Below, in pieces: positions 21,078 to 32,127 of a stretch of 64,000 bases of DNA. The position numbers were made by a program, and so were the translations under genes. Each line of letters begins with the position of its first letter. The first letter of the stretch is position 1. This stretch comes from Sycobia sp. Sy_11 (Eukaryota; Arthropoda; Insecta; Hymenoptera; Epichrysomallidae), in NCBI GenBank assembly GCA_018907035.1, contig JACCIC010000178.1:1-64000 (forward strand), in the 5' to 3' direction. The notes below the pieces were generated by a model, which worked only from the letters and a program-made list of their open reading frames with translations, was not told where the DNA came from and did no database searches.

Positions 21078-23071
21078 TGGTAACGCGGGAAATGCGTTAC
21101 AATAAGGACAAAGTCCGATGTCCTATTAGAATCAAAATTATTGGTCATTAAGTCTCAAAAAGTTGCGATGATCAGGCTGTATTCCCGATACAGCCTAATA
21201 CGCGCAAAATTTTAATTTGAAATAATTAAAGTTTCTGAAATTAAAATAATCGGGCAATAAATTAAATTAATAAATTAAAATAATCAGTCTTCAAAACAAT
21301 ACAATTGCGCGTATTAAATGTACCTGCTTCGCGAACGTAGGACAGGGGCGAACAGAGGGGAGCTCACGCGCGTCGCACGAGAGAGCCGCTCGGCAGCCAG
21401 CGTGGAAAAGATTTCCTGCGCCCCCGCGCTTTCCGTGTCTACGAACTCGCGAGACAGTAAAGACACCTATCGTCGTATTTCTAAATACCTCATTTTTATT
21501 AAATAATATAAAAGTTTCACTTTTGGCATTTTATATATAATTTAATATATAGAACGCTAATCACAGAATACGTGCAAGTAAATATTATTAAAAATACACG
21601 AATAATTAAACGTGTGCGAACGTCCTAAAGGACAAAAGATATAATTAATTATTGTGAAAATAATCGTCATTGCTATGCGCAATTATAATATTTAATTATT
21701 ATTATTATTATAATTAAATGTTCAGAGTCGGAAAGAATCGAATACTAAATTAATTATTATTTAATTCGTATTATAACTTGTTATAATAACAGTTATTGTT
21801 TATTATTAATTTGTATTAATTAAATTAATTTGTTATAGCAATAATTGTCATCTTAGGTATTATAATGACTAAATATCATTTAAATACGAGCATATTAAAT
21901 TAAGAAAAACAGCGCCAGAATTATTATAATATAATTTATATTATAGAACACGAGCGTCGCCAAGGACGCAAATATCAACTTAATTATTATTATAACAATG
22001 ATTATTATTATTATAATTAGATAATAATAATTTTTCTTATTATTGTAATAAATAAATACCCGAGAAAGCTAATTTACGCTGAAATGATTATAAGAATACG
22101 AGCACCCTCAAGGACAAATTCGCAAATTACCCGTATAATTAATATAATTTTAATGCGATTATAATTATTTCAATATTGTAAAATTATTATTATTATTTTT
22201 CGGCGGCTTGATACGAAATTAGTCGAACGGTGGCGTAAACATCCGATCGACCAATTTTTCGTGTATAAAAGGGCGAGTTTTCCGCCCCAAAAGCAGTTCT
22301 CTCGGTGATACGGCCGAAAGAAACTCCCTAGAGCTATCCTGACTCTAGAGCTCTAGTAATCCTGCCCGTCCGCAAATCCTGAATAGTAGAATGGCGATCC
22401 TGGTTGTGCAGCGCTCTGTTTAAAACCAGCAGGCTCTACTATCCCGTCCGAATCCTAGTGAAGCTTGATCCTGGTTGCGTGGCGCTCCATTAAAGCCCAG
22501 CTGTCTCACTCCTAGCTCTGAACAAAATCCTAGTCCTGGGTGCACGAGCTCTGTCGTACTTTCAGTGCTTGCGAAAAGAAACTAAAGGCATGTTGAGCCG
22601 GAGCCACGAAGTAGCAAGTACCGAGCAACAATCGGATAACTCGCTATAGAGCAGCAGGCTACGTTCGTCCGCCCAATTCCTCCCAGCTACAGTAAAGGTT
22701 TATATAAGTATAATGCGCGACATTAGAAAATAAAGGGCGTTTAAATTTAAGGTGTGAATATTGTATAATATAAGCAGCGTCCGAAAAATAGTGTCATAAG
22801 GTATAATATACGGTTTGAACATAAAATTCCGTCCGTCTTGTCTGTACAGATCGGAGGGCCTGTAGCCAGAAAGATTTTTCTTATTTATTACTTTTGTAAT
22901 ATTTTTTCATTGTATATTCTTACATTATAATATATTTTTCTTATCTTTTTATATCTGAACATACTTGAGTAAAACATAATTTTTTCCTGATCTTGTCTAA
23001 ATTCCCTTTCCTTTCAAATCGATCCTGGCGCTACCACGTAAGCTATCCCGAGGGGAAAAGGGAAACATTAC
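21078..23071 (+). mobile_element. LTR (copy C), relative of LTR A in plus orientation
   Basis: The 3' end reads gctatcccgaggggaaaag then gggaaacattaca at 23071, matching the A/B LTR end (ctatcccgaggggga ... ACGTTACA in element sense). Hairpin cores of the same kind as in LTR A lie at 22383-22442 and 22457-22510 with their own arms. TAA/AAT-rich and GA-rich blocks occur in the same relative order. The start is less certain; tggtaacgcgggaaatgcg at 21078 resembles the TGTAACG-type start. No primer-binding site follows the 3' end, so this is a solo or truncated LTR. The 62-codon frame at 21318 is not supported. Confidence 0.6.
22383..22510 (+). repeat. Two LTR hairpins with variable arms (LTR C)
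   Basis: Hairpin 1: ATAGTAGA (22383-22390) pairs with TCTACTAT (22435-22442) around CTGGTT/AACCAG (22400-22405, 22424-22429). Hairpin 2: AGTGA (22457-22461) pairs with TCACT (22506-22510) around CTGG/CCAG (22471-22474, 22497-22500). A third, decayed copy (cctagtcctgggtgcacgag) follows near 22530. Loop sequences correspond to the LTR A core. Confidence 0.7.
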
Positions 23072-23970
23072 AGAGTGAAGAGAAGAACACATTAGTCCTG
23101 TTTACTCGACAACATATTCCGCGAATCGCGAGCCATACCGAACGGAGATGGGTGGGGAGAAAGAGTCTTCCCCGTTACGCCGTTTCGGGAGGGCCGCGTC
23201 CGGTGTCGGGATTGGAGAAGAATACTTCTCTCTCTCTCGCATTGCGGAGCGCGAGGAGAAAAGAGTTCTCACGTTTCAGAGCCCGACGACGGGAGAGTTC
23301 GCGTGCATTTAGGATTCCGGTGCCAGGCAGCCAAGAGGCGGGGCCGCAAGAAGCCATCGAAGGCTAAAGAGCGGTGAGGAATCGAGAATTAGGCCGGGAA
23401 CAATCAGCTCGAGACGCCTGCCACGGCGTACGAGTCATTGCTGAGGAGTGAGGGGCCAGTGGTGAGAGCGGGATAAGTTCTCCTCTTCAAGTCTGTTCTT
23501 GAGTGAATATTTCGCGAAGTCTACAGGGAGCCGACCTGCTATCACTAGTAGAATTTCATATATAGCTTAAGTATATATCGCGCTGTCTTGGTTTTGATTA
23601 TTTGCGATGTAATCTTCTTCATCATCCACACCGCGTGGAATTCGTCGCCCTGGAGAGCCTGCCGTGGCCATCTTACTAACGCGAAGAGCGCGTTCGTCAG
23701 TGCTGCATAACCGACATGAACCTATAAAGCAAGCTGACTAAAACTCGCGCTGAGAGGTGTACCTCAGCAGGTGCCCAACGTTTATTTCACTGGTTATATT
23801 TTAGCATTGTCAAGAAATTTATACAATAAACCCTTAATCATTAGCTTCTAAGTAACTGACGCCTCATTATTAGAGCACCCTTCAGGAACACACCAGCTCC
23901 GCAGAAATAAGGTGTTATAACATTAATATACTCGGCAGCGGTGGACAGATGACCACCGAGAAAGCCCCGT

Positions 23971-23977
<7 letters not shown>
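23072..23977. other. Unclassified GC-richer segment, LTR-like 3' part
   Basis: The 124-codon plus-strand frame (22993-23367) has mixed Arg/Ser composition and no recognisable domain; the opposite strand is open too, so I treat it as chance. An AATAAA at about 23825 and a ...GTGTTATAACA end near 23921 followed by gcagcggtggaca could be the polyadenylation and end region of another LTR, but no matching start was found. Confidence 0.3.

Positions 23978-24013
<36 letters not shown>
23978..24013. repeat. (TA)n microsatellite bordering mariner M2
   Basis: TA dinucleotides run directly up to the TTAGATTGTC terminal repeat of M2. Mariner targets TA, so insertion into this tract is plausible. Confidence 0.9.
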
Positions 24014-24014
<1 letters not shown>

Positions 24015-24640
24015 TAGATTGTCAAATATCTCCCTTCCGCCTTTTTATCTTAGGAATTTCACGGCTATGTACAAAGCGCTATAGAGCTCGTATCTAGCAA
24101 CACTATACATCATTTGAAAGGTCTTAACATAACATACAAAACGATGCTATGCATGATTAGTTTGTATATTGCGTTCAAAAGTTATAGACGTGTAAACATG
24201 GAGTTCATTAACGCCGAAATTCGCGCTATTTTCAAGTTTTCCTTCGTCAAAGGCAAATCCGTTAGAGAAACTTTCCGTGAGATTCGTGGTATTTTGGGGA
24301 ATGGCACGCTATCACTTCGAACCGCAGAGGAATGGTTTCGACGATTCATAACCGGTGAAAACGACACCATTGATAAGCCAGCCGGCGGAAGGCCTGTGAC
24401 GACGAATACCGATCAAATCATGGAATTTATCAAGTTAGACCGGCATGGGGCATCTCGTGACATCGCCGAGATGAGAGTTCGTTACCAAACCATTTTAAAT
24501 CATCTGTAGATGGCTGGATGCTAAAAAAGCTTGATGTTTGGGTGCCGCATGATTAGACGCAAAAAGACCTAGACCGAATCAACGTCTGTGATGTGCTGCT
24601 GAAATGGAATAAACTCGACACATTTTTGAAGCGGATGGTG
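24014..24640 (+). pseudogene. Mariner copy M2, 3'-truncated
   Basis: The 5' terminal repeat TTAGATTGTCAAATATCTCC starts at 24014. The transposase starts at the ATG at 24198 (MEFINAEIRAIFKFSFVKGK) and the first 100 residues are well kept, including AEEWFRRFITGENDT and GGRPVTTNTDQIMEFI of the DNA-binding half, better than in M1. The frame meets a TAG (ILNHL then stop) near 24509. Homology ends abruptly at about 24640, just after FLKRMV and before the first catalytic Asp motif. Everything beyond is Penelope-like sequence, so the catalytic domain is missing. Confidence 0.85.
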
Positions 24641-24782
24641 AATAAATTAGTTTTTTAAATAATTTAAGTAAGATAGGTTAATTGTAGATTTAAGAAGAAA
24701 TTGTTATAACGGATTAGATTGAGAAATTGTTATAACAGTTAAAAAAATAAACTAAACTCAGTTAACTAAAACAGTTTAATTC

Positions 24783-24809
24783 CTGAGGACAAACCGTAGC
24801 GGTTCGAAA
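24783..24809 (+). ncRNA. Hammerhead-ribozyme-like core in Penelope terminus
   Basis: CTGAGGA (24783-24789, fitting CUGANGA), stem II AACCG-TAG-CGGTT (24792-24804), then GAAA (24806-24809) followed by CGTC. This is the conserved core order of hammerhead ribozymes, which are known in Penelope-like elements. Stems I and III are not evident at this locus, so activity is doubtful. The relative at 62607-62633 keeps the same core with a different stem II sequence. Confidence 0.6.
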
Positions 24810-25064
24810 CGTCAGACACCAATGTTAAATCTAAATTTAAGGTGGTGGAGGCAGTCAGATTGTCCTTTACTTACATTGAATATTGTTTTTATTATTTTTA
24901 TTTTATTTATTATTTTATTTTTATTTTATTATTAATTTTATTTTTATTTTCATTTTTCCTTTTTCATTTTTAATATAATTTATTGTAGTAATTCGTTTTA
25001 TTTCAGATTCTTTGGGGCTGAATATAACAAGGACATACTGACTGTCATTATTTTAGCTAATATA

Positions 25065-26261
25065 TTAGATATATGACCTCCCTTCCGCTTTTTTGCTCTT
25101 CATTCAATGCTTTATAAAAAGTGTTACAGTGGTCGGATTTAATTCAAATATTCGCCGTTTTATTCGATAATCTGTTATCATCTAGACGGCAATTTCATAA
25201 TACCTCTCTCCTTATTTGCGAAGAACTCGGACAGCCACTTTTCACAAGGCTCTTTTGAGCCCAACTTTACACCAGCAAGGGCGTTCAATATGGACAAGAA
25301 CAGGTAGTAATCACTTGACGCTATATCCGGGCTATATGGCGGATGCAATACAACCTCCGATCTTAACTCCCGTAGTTTCTGACGAGTCATCAATGAAGTG
25401 TGTGGTCCTGTTGGCTAATTGTGGACACTTTTAGTCGATAGCCTGCTTCAAGCGGTTCAGTTGTTCACAGTAGATGGTAGAATTAAGCGTCTGGCCATAT
25501 GGGACCAGCTCATAGCTGATGGCTCTCTTCCAATCCCACCAAACATACAGCAAAACCTTGCTGGCCGTCAATCCCGGCTCGGCCACTGTTTGGGACGGTC
25601 CACCACCCTCGAACCACGATCGATTTCGCTTAATATTGTCGTATGTGATCCATTTTTCATCGCCAGTTACCATCCGCTTCAAAAATGGGTCGAGTTCGTT
25701 CCGTTTTAGCAGCACATCACAGTTGTAGATTTGATCCAGAAAGTAAATTTTGCGTCTAATCATTCGGCACCCAAACATCAACCTTTTTTTGTATCCAGCC
25801 TTCTGCAGATGGTTTGAAATGGTTTGGTGACCAGCTCTCATCTCCTAGGCGCTGTTACGAGATGCCATATGCCGGTCTAACTCGATAAATTCCATGATTT
25901 GATCGGTATTCGTCGAAACAGGTCTTCCACCGGCTGGCTTATCCTTGGTGTCGTTTTCACCGGCTTTGAATCGTCGAAACCATTCCTCTGCGTTTCAAAG
26001 TGATAGCGTACCATTCCCCAGCCTTTGACGAAGGAAAACCTTAAAATAGCGCGAATTTCGGCGTTAGTGATCTCCACGTTTACACGTCTATAACTTTTGA
26101 TCGCAATATCCAAACTAATCTTGCATAGCGTCATTTTGTACGTTATGTCTAGACCTTTCAAATGATGTACAATATTGCCAGATACGAGCTCTGTAGCGCT
26201 TTGTACATAGCCGCGAAATTCATAAGATAAAAAGGCGGAAGGGAGATATTTGAGAACCTAA
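25065..26261 (-). mobile_element. Mariner copy M3, full length, inserted in Penelope fragment
   Basis: Left end TTAGATATATGACCTCC (25065) and right end GGAGATATTTGAGAACCTAA (26261) are inverted copies of the family terminus, each flanked by TA (25063-25064, 26262-26263). The sequence across the insertion without the element is identical to 63675-63705 with a single TA, which confirms the insertion boundaries and the target-site duplication. Confidence 0.9.
25165..26082 (-). pseudogene. Mariner transposase of M3, second Asp deleted
   Basis: The expected start codon reads GTG (GTGGAGATCACTAACGCC region) instead of ATG. The N-terminal half is shifted (26161-25877 frame), and the central part is open at 25841-25431 with RMVTGDEKWITYDNIKRNRS (first catalytic Asp) and KVLLYVWWDWK. 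A deletion of about 33 nt near 25412 removes the KGVVFHQDNA segment, hence the second catalytic Asp. Downstream the frame 25393-25178 keeps PPYSPDIASSDYYLF (third Asp) and KWLSEFFANKE to LPSR. The copy is therefore catalytically dead. Confidence 0.85.
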
Positions 26262-26375
26262 TATTATATTATAAAGACTGTAAGACCGATAAAAATATTT
26301 ATTAATTGAATTCAGAACCGTGGACATAAGTACAGTTTGTAATTCTAATAGGCTAAATAGTTTACCTTAATGAAC

Positions 26376-26830
26376 TTATCGTCGCTTCTGTATGAAAAGC
26401 TACTTCAAAGCAGCGTCCACTTTAAAAAGCTGCTATTTTGCCGACCGTCATACACGGACGGTTTGTACTTGGAGTTTGGGTGTTCGAATGATAGAATACT
26501 TCATAGAATACTCTTAATAGACGTCGTCTCGTCATACCTGCGCATCTTATTCTACCGTTCAAACATGAAAATCCCCGTACAAATCGTCCGGACATAAATG
26601 GACATCGTTTCCTATCAAGTGAACACGATATTCCTGAACGGAATCGTCCAGCGACACCTGGACCTCGTATTTTACCATCCGGTCATGAAGGTATGCATAG
26701 AAGATATCCTAAGGAAGTCATCGTTTCCTACGGACTAAATGCAATACTCCCTATAGAAATCGTTCGGTAATACCTGGACATTGCATTCTATCATCTGAAC
26801 ATATCATCCGAGCATATACAGTTAAATTAA
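26376..26830 (+). repeat. Minisatellite of ~60-bp units
   Basis: Imperfect units begin near 26523, 26584, 26644, 26703 and 26760. Each has tcgtc(c/t)gg, a gacat/acctggacat segment, cgt(a/t)ttctatcatctgaaca and a tail ...tatagaaa. A partial unit in opposite orientation (gtgttcgaatgatagaata, 26480-26500) precedes them, giving a head-to-head start. The same units, again head-to-head, occur at 36760-36900. The 75-codon frame here is not supported. Confidence 0.7.
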
Positions 26831-29160
26831 GTTAAGTTAAAGGTAGATAAGTAAAACGAAGCCAATGAATCTCAAAGGCGACTATAAAAAAACTTGATAT
26901 ACAAAAGAAGTGAATCTAAAACAATTGTGCTAAAGTGACAGTGTTGCAAATTTAGAGAATGGATGAAAAAAACAAATAAAAAATAGAAAAAGTAATCAAT
27001 CTAGAACGGTGGTGTTAATAAATAATAAGAAAAAAATTTTGCTAATGCAAACAATGAATCTGATAAAAAGGAGAAACGACAAAATAATTTAGGCAAAATA
27101 ATAAAGAAAAAAATTATCGAATCTGTAGAGCGAAGGCTGAAAAATAGTGAAAAATCTATAAGTGAAAATACTAAAGTGGGTGAAACACAGATCAAATAAC
27201 GAATCTGCAGCAATAGCAATAATAAAGTTTTTTTCTGAACTTATTATAAATAAACAATAAATAATAGCCACAATTTTGAATGATAATCATGAAATTGAAG
27301 GGTAACTGTCAAGATAAACCAAACATCATGAAATTATTACAAATGTGTCTGGAAATAACAATGAATAATTTTGAATGTTATAAAGTATAAATTCTAAATA
27401 ATCATTGAATTTGTTGAAGTACATACATTTACGTTTTGTAGTTGTTCAAATGAATTTTCTTTATTTAGGTAATAGGTAACGACTTAATTGATAGAGTATA
27501 TACAGCGAAACACATGCTCGATAATTACATACCAGAAAAAATTTTCAATCCAGTAAGTTATTTTATATAAAGGTGCAGGATATAATAGCAGATTAAAGAG
27601 ATGTAAATACACGATACGGAGGATTAATTACTATCAATCATCAATTCAAAGGCGACAGGAAGACTATTAAGAAGTATTTGTAACTGGCCAAATATATAGA
27701 TTTTTTATTTCTTCGAATTCTCCATAAGTGTATAGGAGAGGCAGGGTTATAAATTTATGGAGGATCTTATTGGACTGGTTTGCGCGAAATTAAATGGAAA
27801 AAGTTTGAATTATTGGACATTATTATCAGAAGTTTACAATGGATTTTTTTTATTATGCTTAATGAAAAAAGGGGTATTGATAAATCATTATGAGTGTTAA
27901 ATTTTTGAAAACATAAAGTTAATCGTTCTGTATACAAGCAAAGTTTAAATTTATCCGAAGAAAGTCATATAAATTATCTCTTTTTTTAAAATATTTAAAT
28001 GAGCACTTTCAATAAAAAAGTAGTTTAATACTGTGCTACTATATACGTTATGTAAATTACAAACGGCGAGCATTGACTCCATTGGACTTTGATTAAAGGA
28101 CTGTAAAATAAAGTAGTGGTTATAGTATTTAATTTATATTTATAGATAGTCTTAATTCGAGTTGAAGTCGGAAAAGTCTTACATTTGGAATTAATTATTT
28201 TGCGTAAGAAACAAAAAAAAGGTTTCTTAAAAATCTAAATTGAGACTTTAAAATTCATATTTTTTTGTCACATGAACTTTAGAATCATTCCTATGAAAGG
28301 ACTTGGACAAAAAAATCGAAAAAACAATCTTTAATCTCAAAAAGAATAATGTAAAAATTTATTTTTGATTAGTTCTACATAAAAAAATTTTTTAAAGGTT
28401 TTACAATAACATGTGGAAATTTGATGTTTCTCAATTACAAAAAAATGTCATTTCAGTGCAAAGTATCTTTGATGTAAATGATATATCCTAAAACAAGGCA
28501 GAAAAGAAATGCATAAATTAGAGACTTCGATAAATTCATACTAAGTTTGTATTTGTAAGGCATAACTTGTGTGCTTATAGAAGAATGAATGGACAAATGA
28601 CAAACTAAGCTGGGTAGAGATTTTTATTAATGTGATTGAAAATTCATTATAATTTAATTTAAGATGCGATTAATGTAACAGAAGGAAAATGTTTATTTAA
28701 GACGCCTAGTTCAATATAGATCAAAGATAGATAAAATGCATAAAATGGTGAAAATTTTTTTTATTACATGTGGTATGGTGAATATCCTATATTGAATTCA
28801 ATTTGTCTGATTTAGCAACAAAAATTTTTATGAATACGGTGTTCTCTCCGGACAGCTGTAAATAAAATCTCAACCTAGTGAAAATTAAAGAGATAATCTT
28901 TTACAAAAACACAAATAATAATAATAAAAGGGGATTTTTTTGTCAAGTTAAATTTAGCAATTTACTATTATTATTAGAATTATTATTCAAATCGAGCCAA
29001 CTTATATTAAAAAGCGATATTCGCGCTTGGAGTGCCGCGTCCGGTGCTTCCCGACCGCCGTCGTACCTCCCCCCCTTATCCCGTCCCTTACCCGACGTGA
29101 ACTCGGTGACGCGCGGCGCGAACACTCTGCTACCGACCGCCAAACGGGAATAAGGGAAAG
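26831..29160. other. AT-rich non-coding region
   Basis: Mostly low-complexity A/T sequence without frames of interest. 29020-29150 is a short GC-rich block (gccgcgtccggtgcttcccg) with frames on both strands and no recognised family. Confidence 0.5.
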
Positions 29161-29545
29161 CAGAGTCAGCGGGAGGAGAATGAAATTTAGAGAGATAGAA
29201 GATAGAGCAGATGGAGAACGAAATTTAAAGATAGAAGATAGAGAAGGTGAAGAACGAAAATTAGAGAGAGAGAAGATAGAGAAGGTGAAGAAAGAAAATT
29301 ATAGAGAGAAGATAGAAGGTGAAGAGACGTGGGAGAGCGAGCCAAGGATAAGAGAGATAGAGATAGAAAGCGAAAGGATGAAATAGCGAAGAGAAAGAAC
29401 GGTGAAAGAAAGTGGAGAGAGAAATAGAGGAGCGGAGTGAACTATAGAGATAGAAGACGAGAGAGAAGAAATAGCCAAGAGAAAAAACAAAGAAAGCGGA
29501 GAGAGGAATAGAAGTGGAGCGAAAAGAAGCGCAGGAGAGGACGAG
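29161..29545. repeat. Purine-rich GA/GAA tract
   Basis: About 380 bp of nearly pure purines on the plus strand (agagagatagaagatagagc-type units, period roughly 24-50 bp). The Lys/Glu/Arg-rich and Ser/Leu-rich frames covering it are composition artefacts. Polypurine tracts of this length can form triplex structures. Confidence 0.75.
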
Positions 29546-29837
29546 GATGCCAATCTGCACCTAGCACGTGCCTTCCTTCCACACTGGGCCCACCACCAGA
29601 TCCAGCCAGCCCCTTCAACATCGTCGGTGCAGGGAGTGTGCGCCGCGCGGCGACGGGATCTGCACCTACCCCGGGCCGACTCATTTCTGTGCCCTTGCGT
29701 ACAACGCGCGGTTATTCCTTTTCTTTTTCTGTCATTTCCCTGTAATCCCCTTTCAGACCGTCGGAACCCCCCCCCCTATGAGACAGTTATGTGAGGTGAA
29801 ATATAAACTTCGTTGTGTACACGAATTCAGGTCCAAG

Positions 29838-29885
<48 letters not shown>
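29546..29885. other. GC-richer unclassified block ending in (TA)n
   Basis: 29560-29830 has LTR-leader-like features (C-runs, aatataaac near 29800) but no matching partner was found in the window. (TA)n occupies 29839-29884. Confidence 0.35.
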
Positions 29886-29886
<1 letters not shown>

Positions 29887-30329
29887 TAATCCGACTTTTG
29901 CGGGCGCTTACCTTCAAGATCTCTGGTGGCGTCGGCGTCGCTGGAACTGGAAAACGGGGAACAAGGAACTAAAATGACTACAATGGATGTCTTTCAAAAC
30001 TATTAACAATTTATTCCAACAATTTATTAATCTATTACAATCTCGCGATCTACATAAATCAGTTTCCCGCGCGGAGATGACAATCACCACGGAGCGGGTT
30101 CCGCGGACATGGATGGACACAGCAAGGAGGGGAAACGGAGGACGCGACGCGTAGTGGCTTCAGCACGGGACGCTCGCAGCGCGACCGTACAACGATATCG
30201 CGCGTTCATACCGGGACGTGGACTCCGCATATTAATATAGTGAGAGACTACTTGCCGATAAGTCCTCGGCACCGCTACTTCCTCTCGTGCTGAACCTCCT
30301 CTCGTCCTTCTCTCGATTCTTGATTTTCT

Positions 30330-30364
<35 letters not shown>

Positions 30365-30700
30365 GCTAAAGCTTCCTTCCTTCCTTCTGTATCGTGCACT
30401 CGATGAGCTTTCGGAACTCGAGTCAGGACGACCGTGAGGACGGTCGCTCGAACTGGCGTGACTGCTCGAAATGTGCCGATGTAGACGCAGATGGAGGCAT
30501 CGGGATGATCTGGATGCGGATGGCGTCAGTGGGCGACAGGCTCGAGAGAGAGTTCTATTATTTCTGGTGTTTCACTTCCCAACCCAACTGTCTTTCTCGG
30601 CAGCTTGGAAGAGAAGCAGGACTCTTCTCTCGACTTCCTCTTTCGTGCGTGCACGTCGCGCACACTCGCAGCTCGTGCTTCACGCATTTTCGCTTTCACG
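29886..30700 (-). mobile_element. LTR-like unit D1 (direct relative of 38403-39265)
   Basis: Matches 38403-39265 in the same orientation almost throughout: ccgacttttgcgggcgctta, gatctctggtggcgtcggcg, ctacaatggatgtctttcaa, atggatggacaca, the (CT)n tract and atgagctttcggaactcgag. The partner has a primer-binding site at its left edge, so both are read as LTRs on the minus strand. D1 lacks that site; a (TA)n tract replaces the flank. The frames at 30394-30946 are not supported. Confidence 0.6.
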
Positions 30701-30918
30701 CGCGAACATTTGGTTTCCCAACCGCGGACCGTCAGTTTGGCCGGTTACAAACTCTTGCTTCCAAACCGACGTGTGAAACGCGTTTATTCTCGGTCTAATC
30801 ATTCACGCGTCTATGTTCGATGTCGTCTGGTAAGGATGTTATTGGGGATAAGAATTGGGATATATGAATATCGGAACCACTCACATGAAATTTATGTTAT
30901 TGATCACAAAATTAAAGT
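30701..30918. other. Spacer, no feature seen
   Basis: Transition from the D1 unit to LTR B. GC-richer at first, then AT-rich, with no element end identified. Confidence 0.4.
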
Positions 30919-31708
30919 TGTAACGTTCCTGTCCCTCTCGGGATAGCATACGGTGCATTTCCAGAGTATTTTTGAGAGGGGGGAAGTACTTCAGGATAGA
31001 ACAGCGGATCAGGAAAATAACTTAGCAAAACAGTATATTTTTTATAACAAAAAATAAAAATATGTTTATTATAGAAACTTCCTTCTATTTACAAGGTTTC
31101 TGAAACAAATTAAATAAAACGAAATAATTATTTGAAAGAAATAAGTTTAGCTAGATATATATATTATAACTACTGGATTCGCGCTAATCTCTGTGTCACG
31201 TAGTTTAATCCAGCGCTATTTTCCACACGGATACACGGTAGCTATTTTCCACGCGGGGAATCATAAAAATAAAGCAGGTAGAATATAAAAATAGGTTTTT
31301 CTAATGTGAGCATCACTCCGCTGTTCTTTTGAGGAGCGCCTCGCAACAGAGAACAAACTAATAGTTTCGCCCGGGGGGATTTAGGGTCAGGATTAATTTG
31401 AGCTCTGGATAAGTTTTAGCTCCGGGAGGAGTTCGTGTGACTTGACTTCGGGGCAGTCGGTTCACTGGGCGAACTCTCGATTTTGCCTTTTGCAGGCCCT
31501 TTTATACAAAAACGGTCGATTATTTCCGTCGCCGCTCGTTCAATTTCGAACGAGTCGCCGAATTATAATAATTATATTAATAATAATAATAACAATTAGT
31601 AATAATAATATTAATAACAATCATAATAATTAATATTTACAATTTATTACTTATGTTTGCAGCCAGTGTGCTGCGTACAAGTGATTTTATACACGGACAC
31701 TAATGTAT

Positions 31709-31762
<54 letters not shown>

Positions 31763-32127
31763 TCCGTACAAATAATACTTTATTTAATTATATTAATTAA
31801 ATACAGCGGGTGAATTTGTTTTAGAACACCCGATGTATATACTGGAATACGCGCGCCAGCATAAGGCTTGCGCGTTCGCCTACCGCAGTATTTACTGCTG
31901 GTACGTGCCGTTCGATGAAAGAGTATTGTAGTATGTGTGCGGCGTGTATTAGACGGGGATAACGGCCGCCGGCCTAATACACTTGACGCGGCTCTCTCTT
32001 GCCGCGCGCAGTGTATCCCCTCTATCGTATGCTTCGGACTTAAGCTTAGCGGTAGAGAGAGAGAACCTTCTACAGTAGTCGTCGCGACCTTTGCCCGCTT
32101 TCGGTATGTTTACCGCGTTAGAATATA
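30919..32127 (-). mobile_element. LTR (copy B), solo/truncated, related to LTR A
   Basis: Starts TGTAACGTTCCTGTCCCTC at 30919 (LTR A: TGTAACGTTCCTATCCCCC) and follows LTR A through the hairpin core, the gctccgggaggagttcgtgt segment, the TAA-rich block, the alternative stems and cagtagtcgtcgcgacc, diverging at about 32100. The base before 30919 is not a primer-binding site, so no internal region is attached. Only one hairpin unit remains (31321-31349). A (TA)n tract (31719-31757) sits inside. The right end is cut by the mariner at 32128. Confidence 0.8.

Larger units (their letters stand above)
24641..26375 (+). mobile_element. Penelope-like element terminal fragment P1, split by mariner M3
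   Basis: 24770-25064 and 26262-26375 together match the reverse complement of 62430-62640, and the 25050-26375 flanks also match 63665-63780 directly. Shared words include ggttcgaaac, cagtcagattgtcctt, gactgtcattattttag and ataaagactgta. The segment carries a hammerhead-like core (24783-24809) and no coding sequence. It is a truncated Penelope-like terminus into which mariner M3 (25065-26261) later inserted. 24860-24990 is T-rich filler. Confidence 0.7.

Noticed and set aside
22993..23367. 124-codon plus-strand frame
   Set aside because: Starts inside the end of LTR C, has compositional Arg/Ser bias, and resembles no family.
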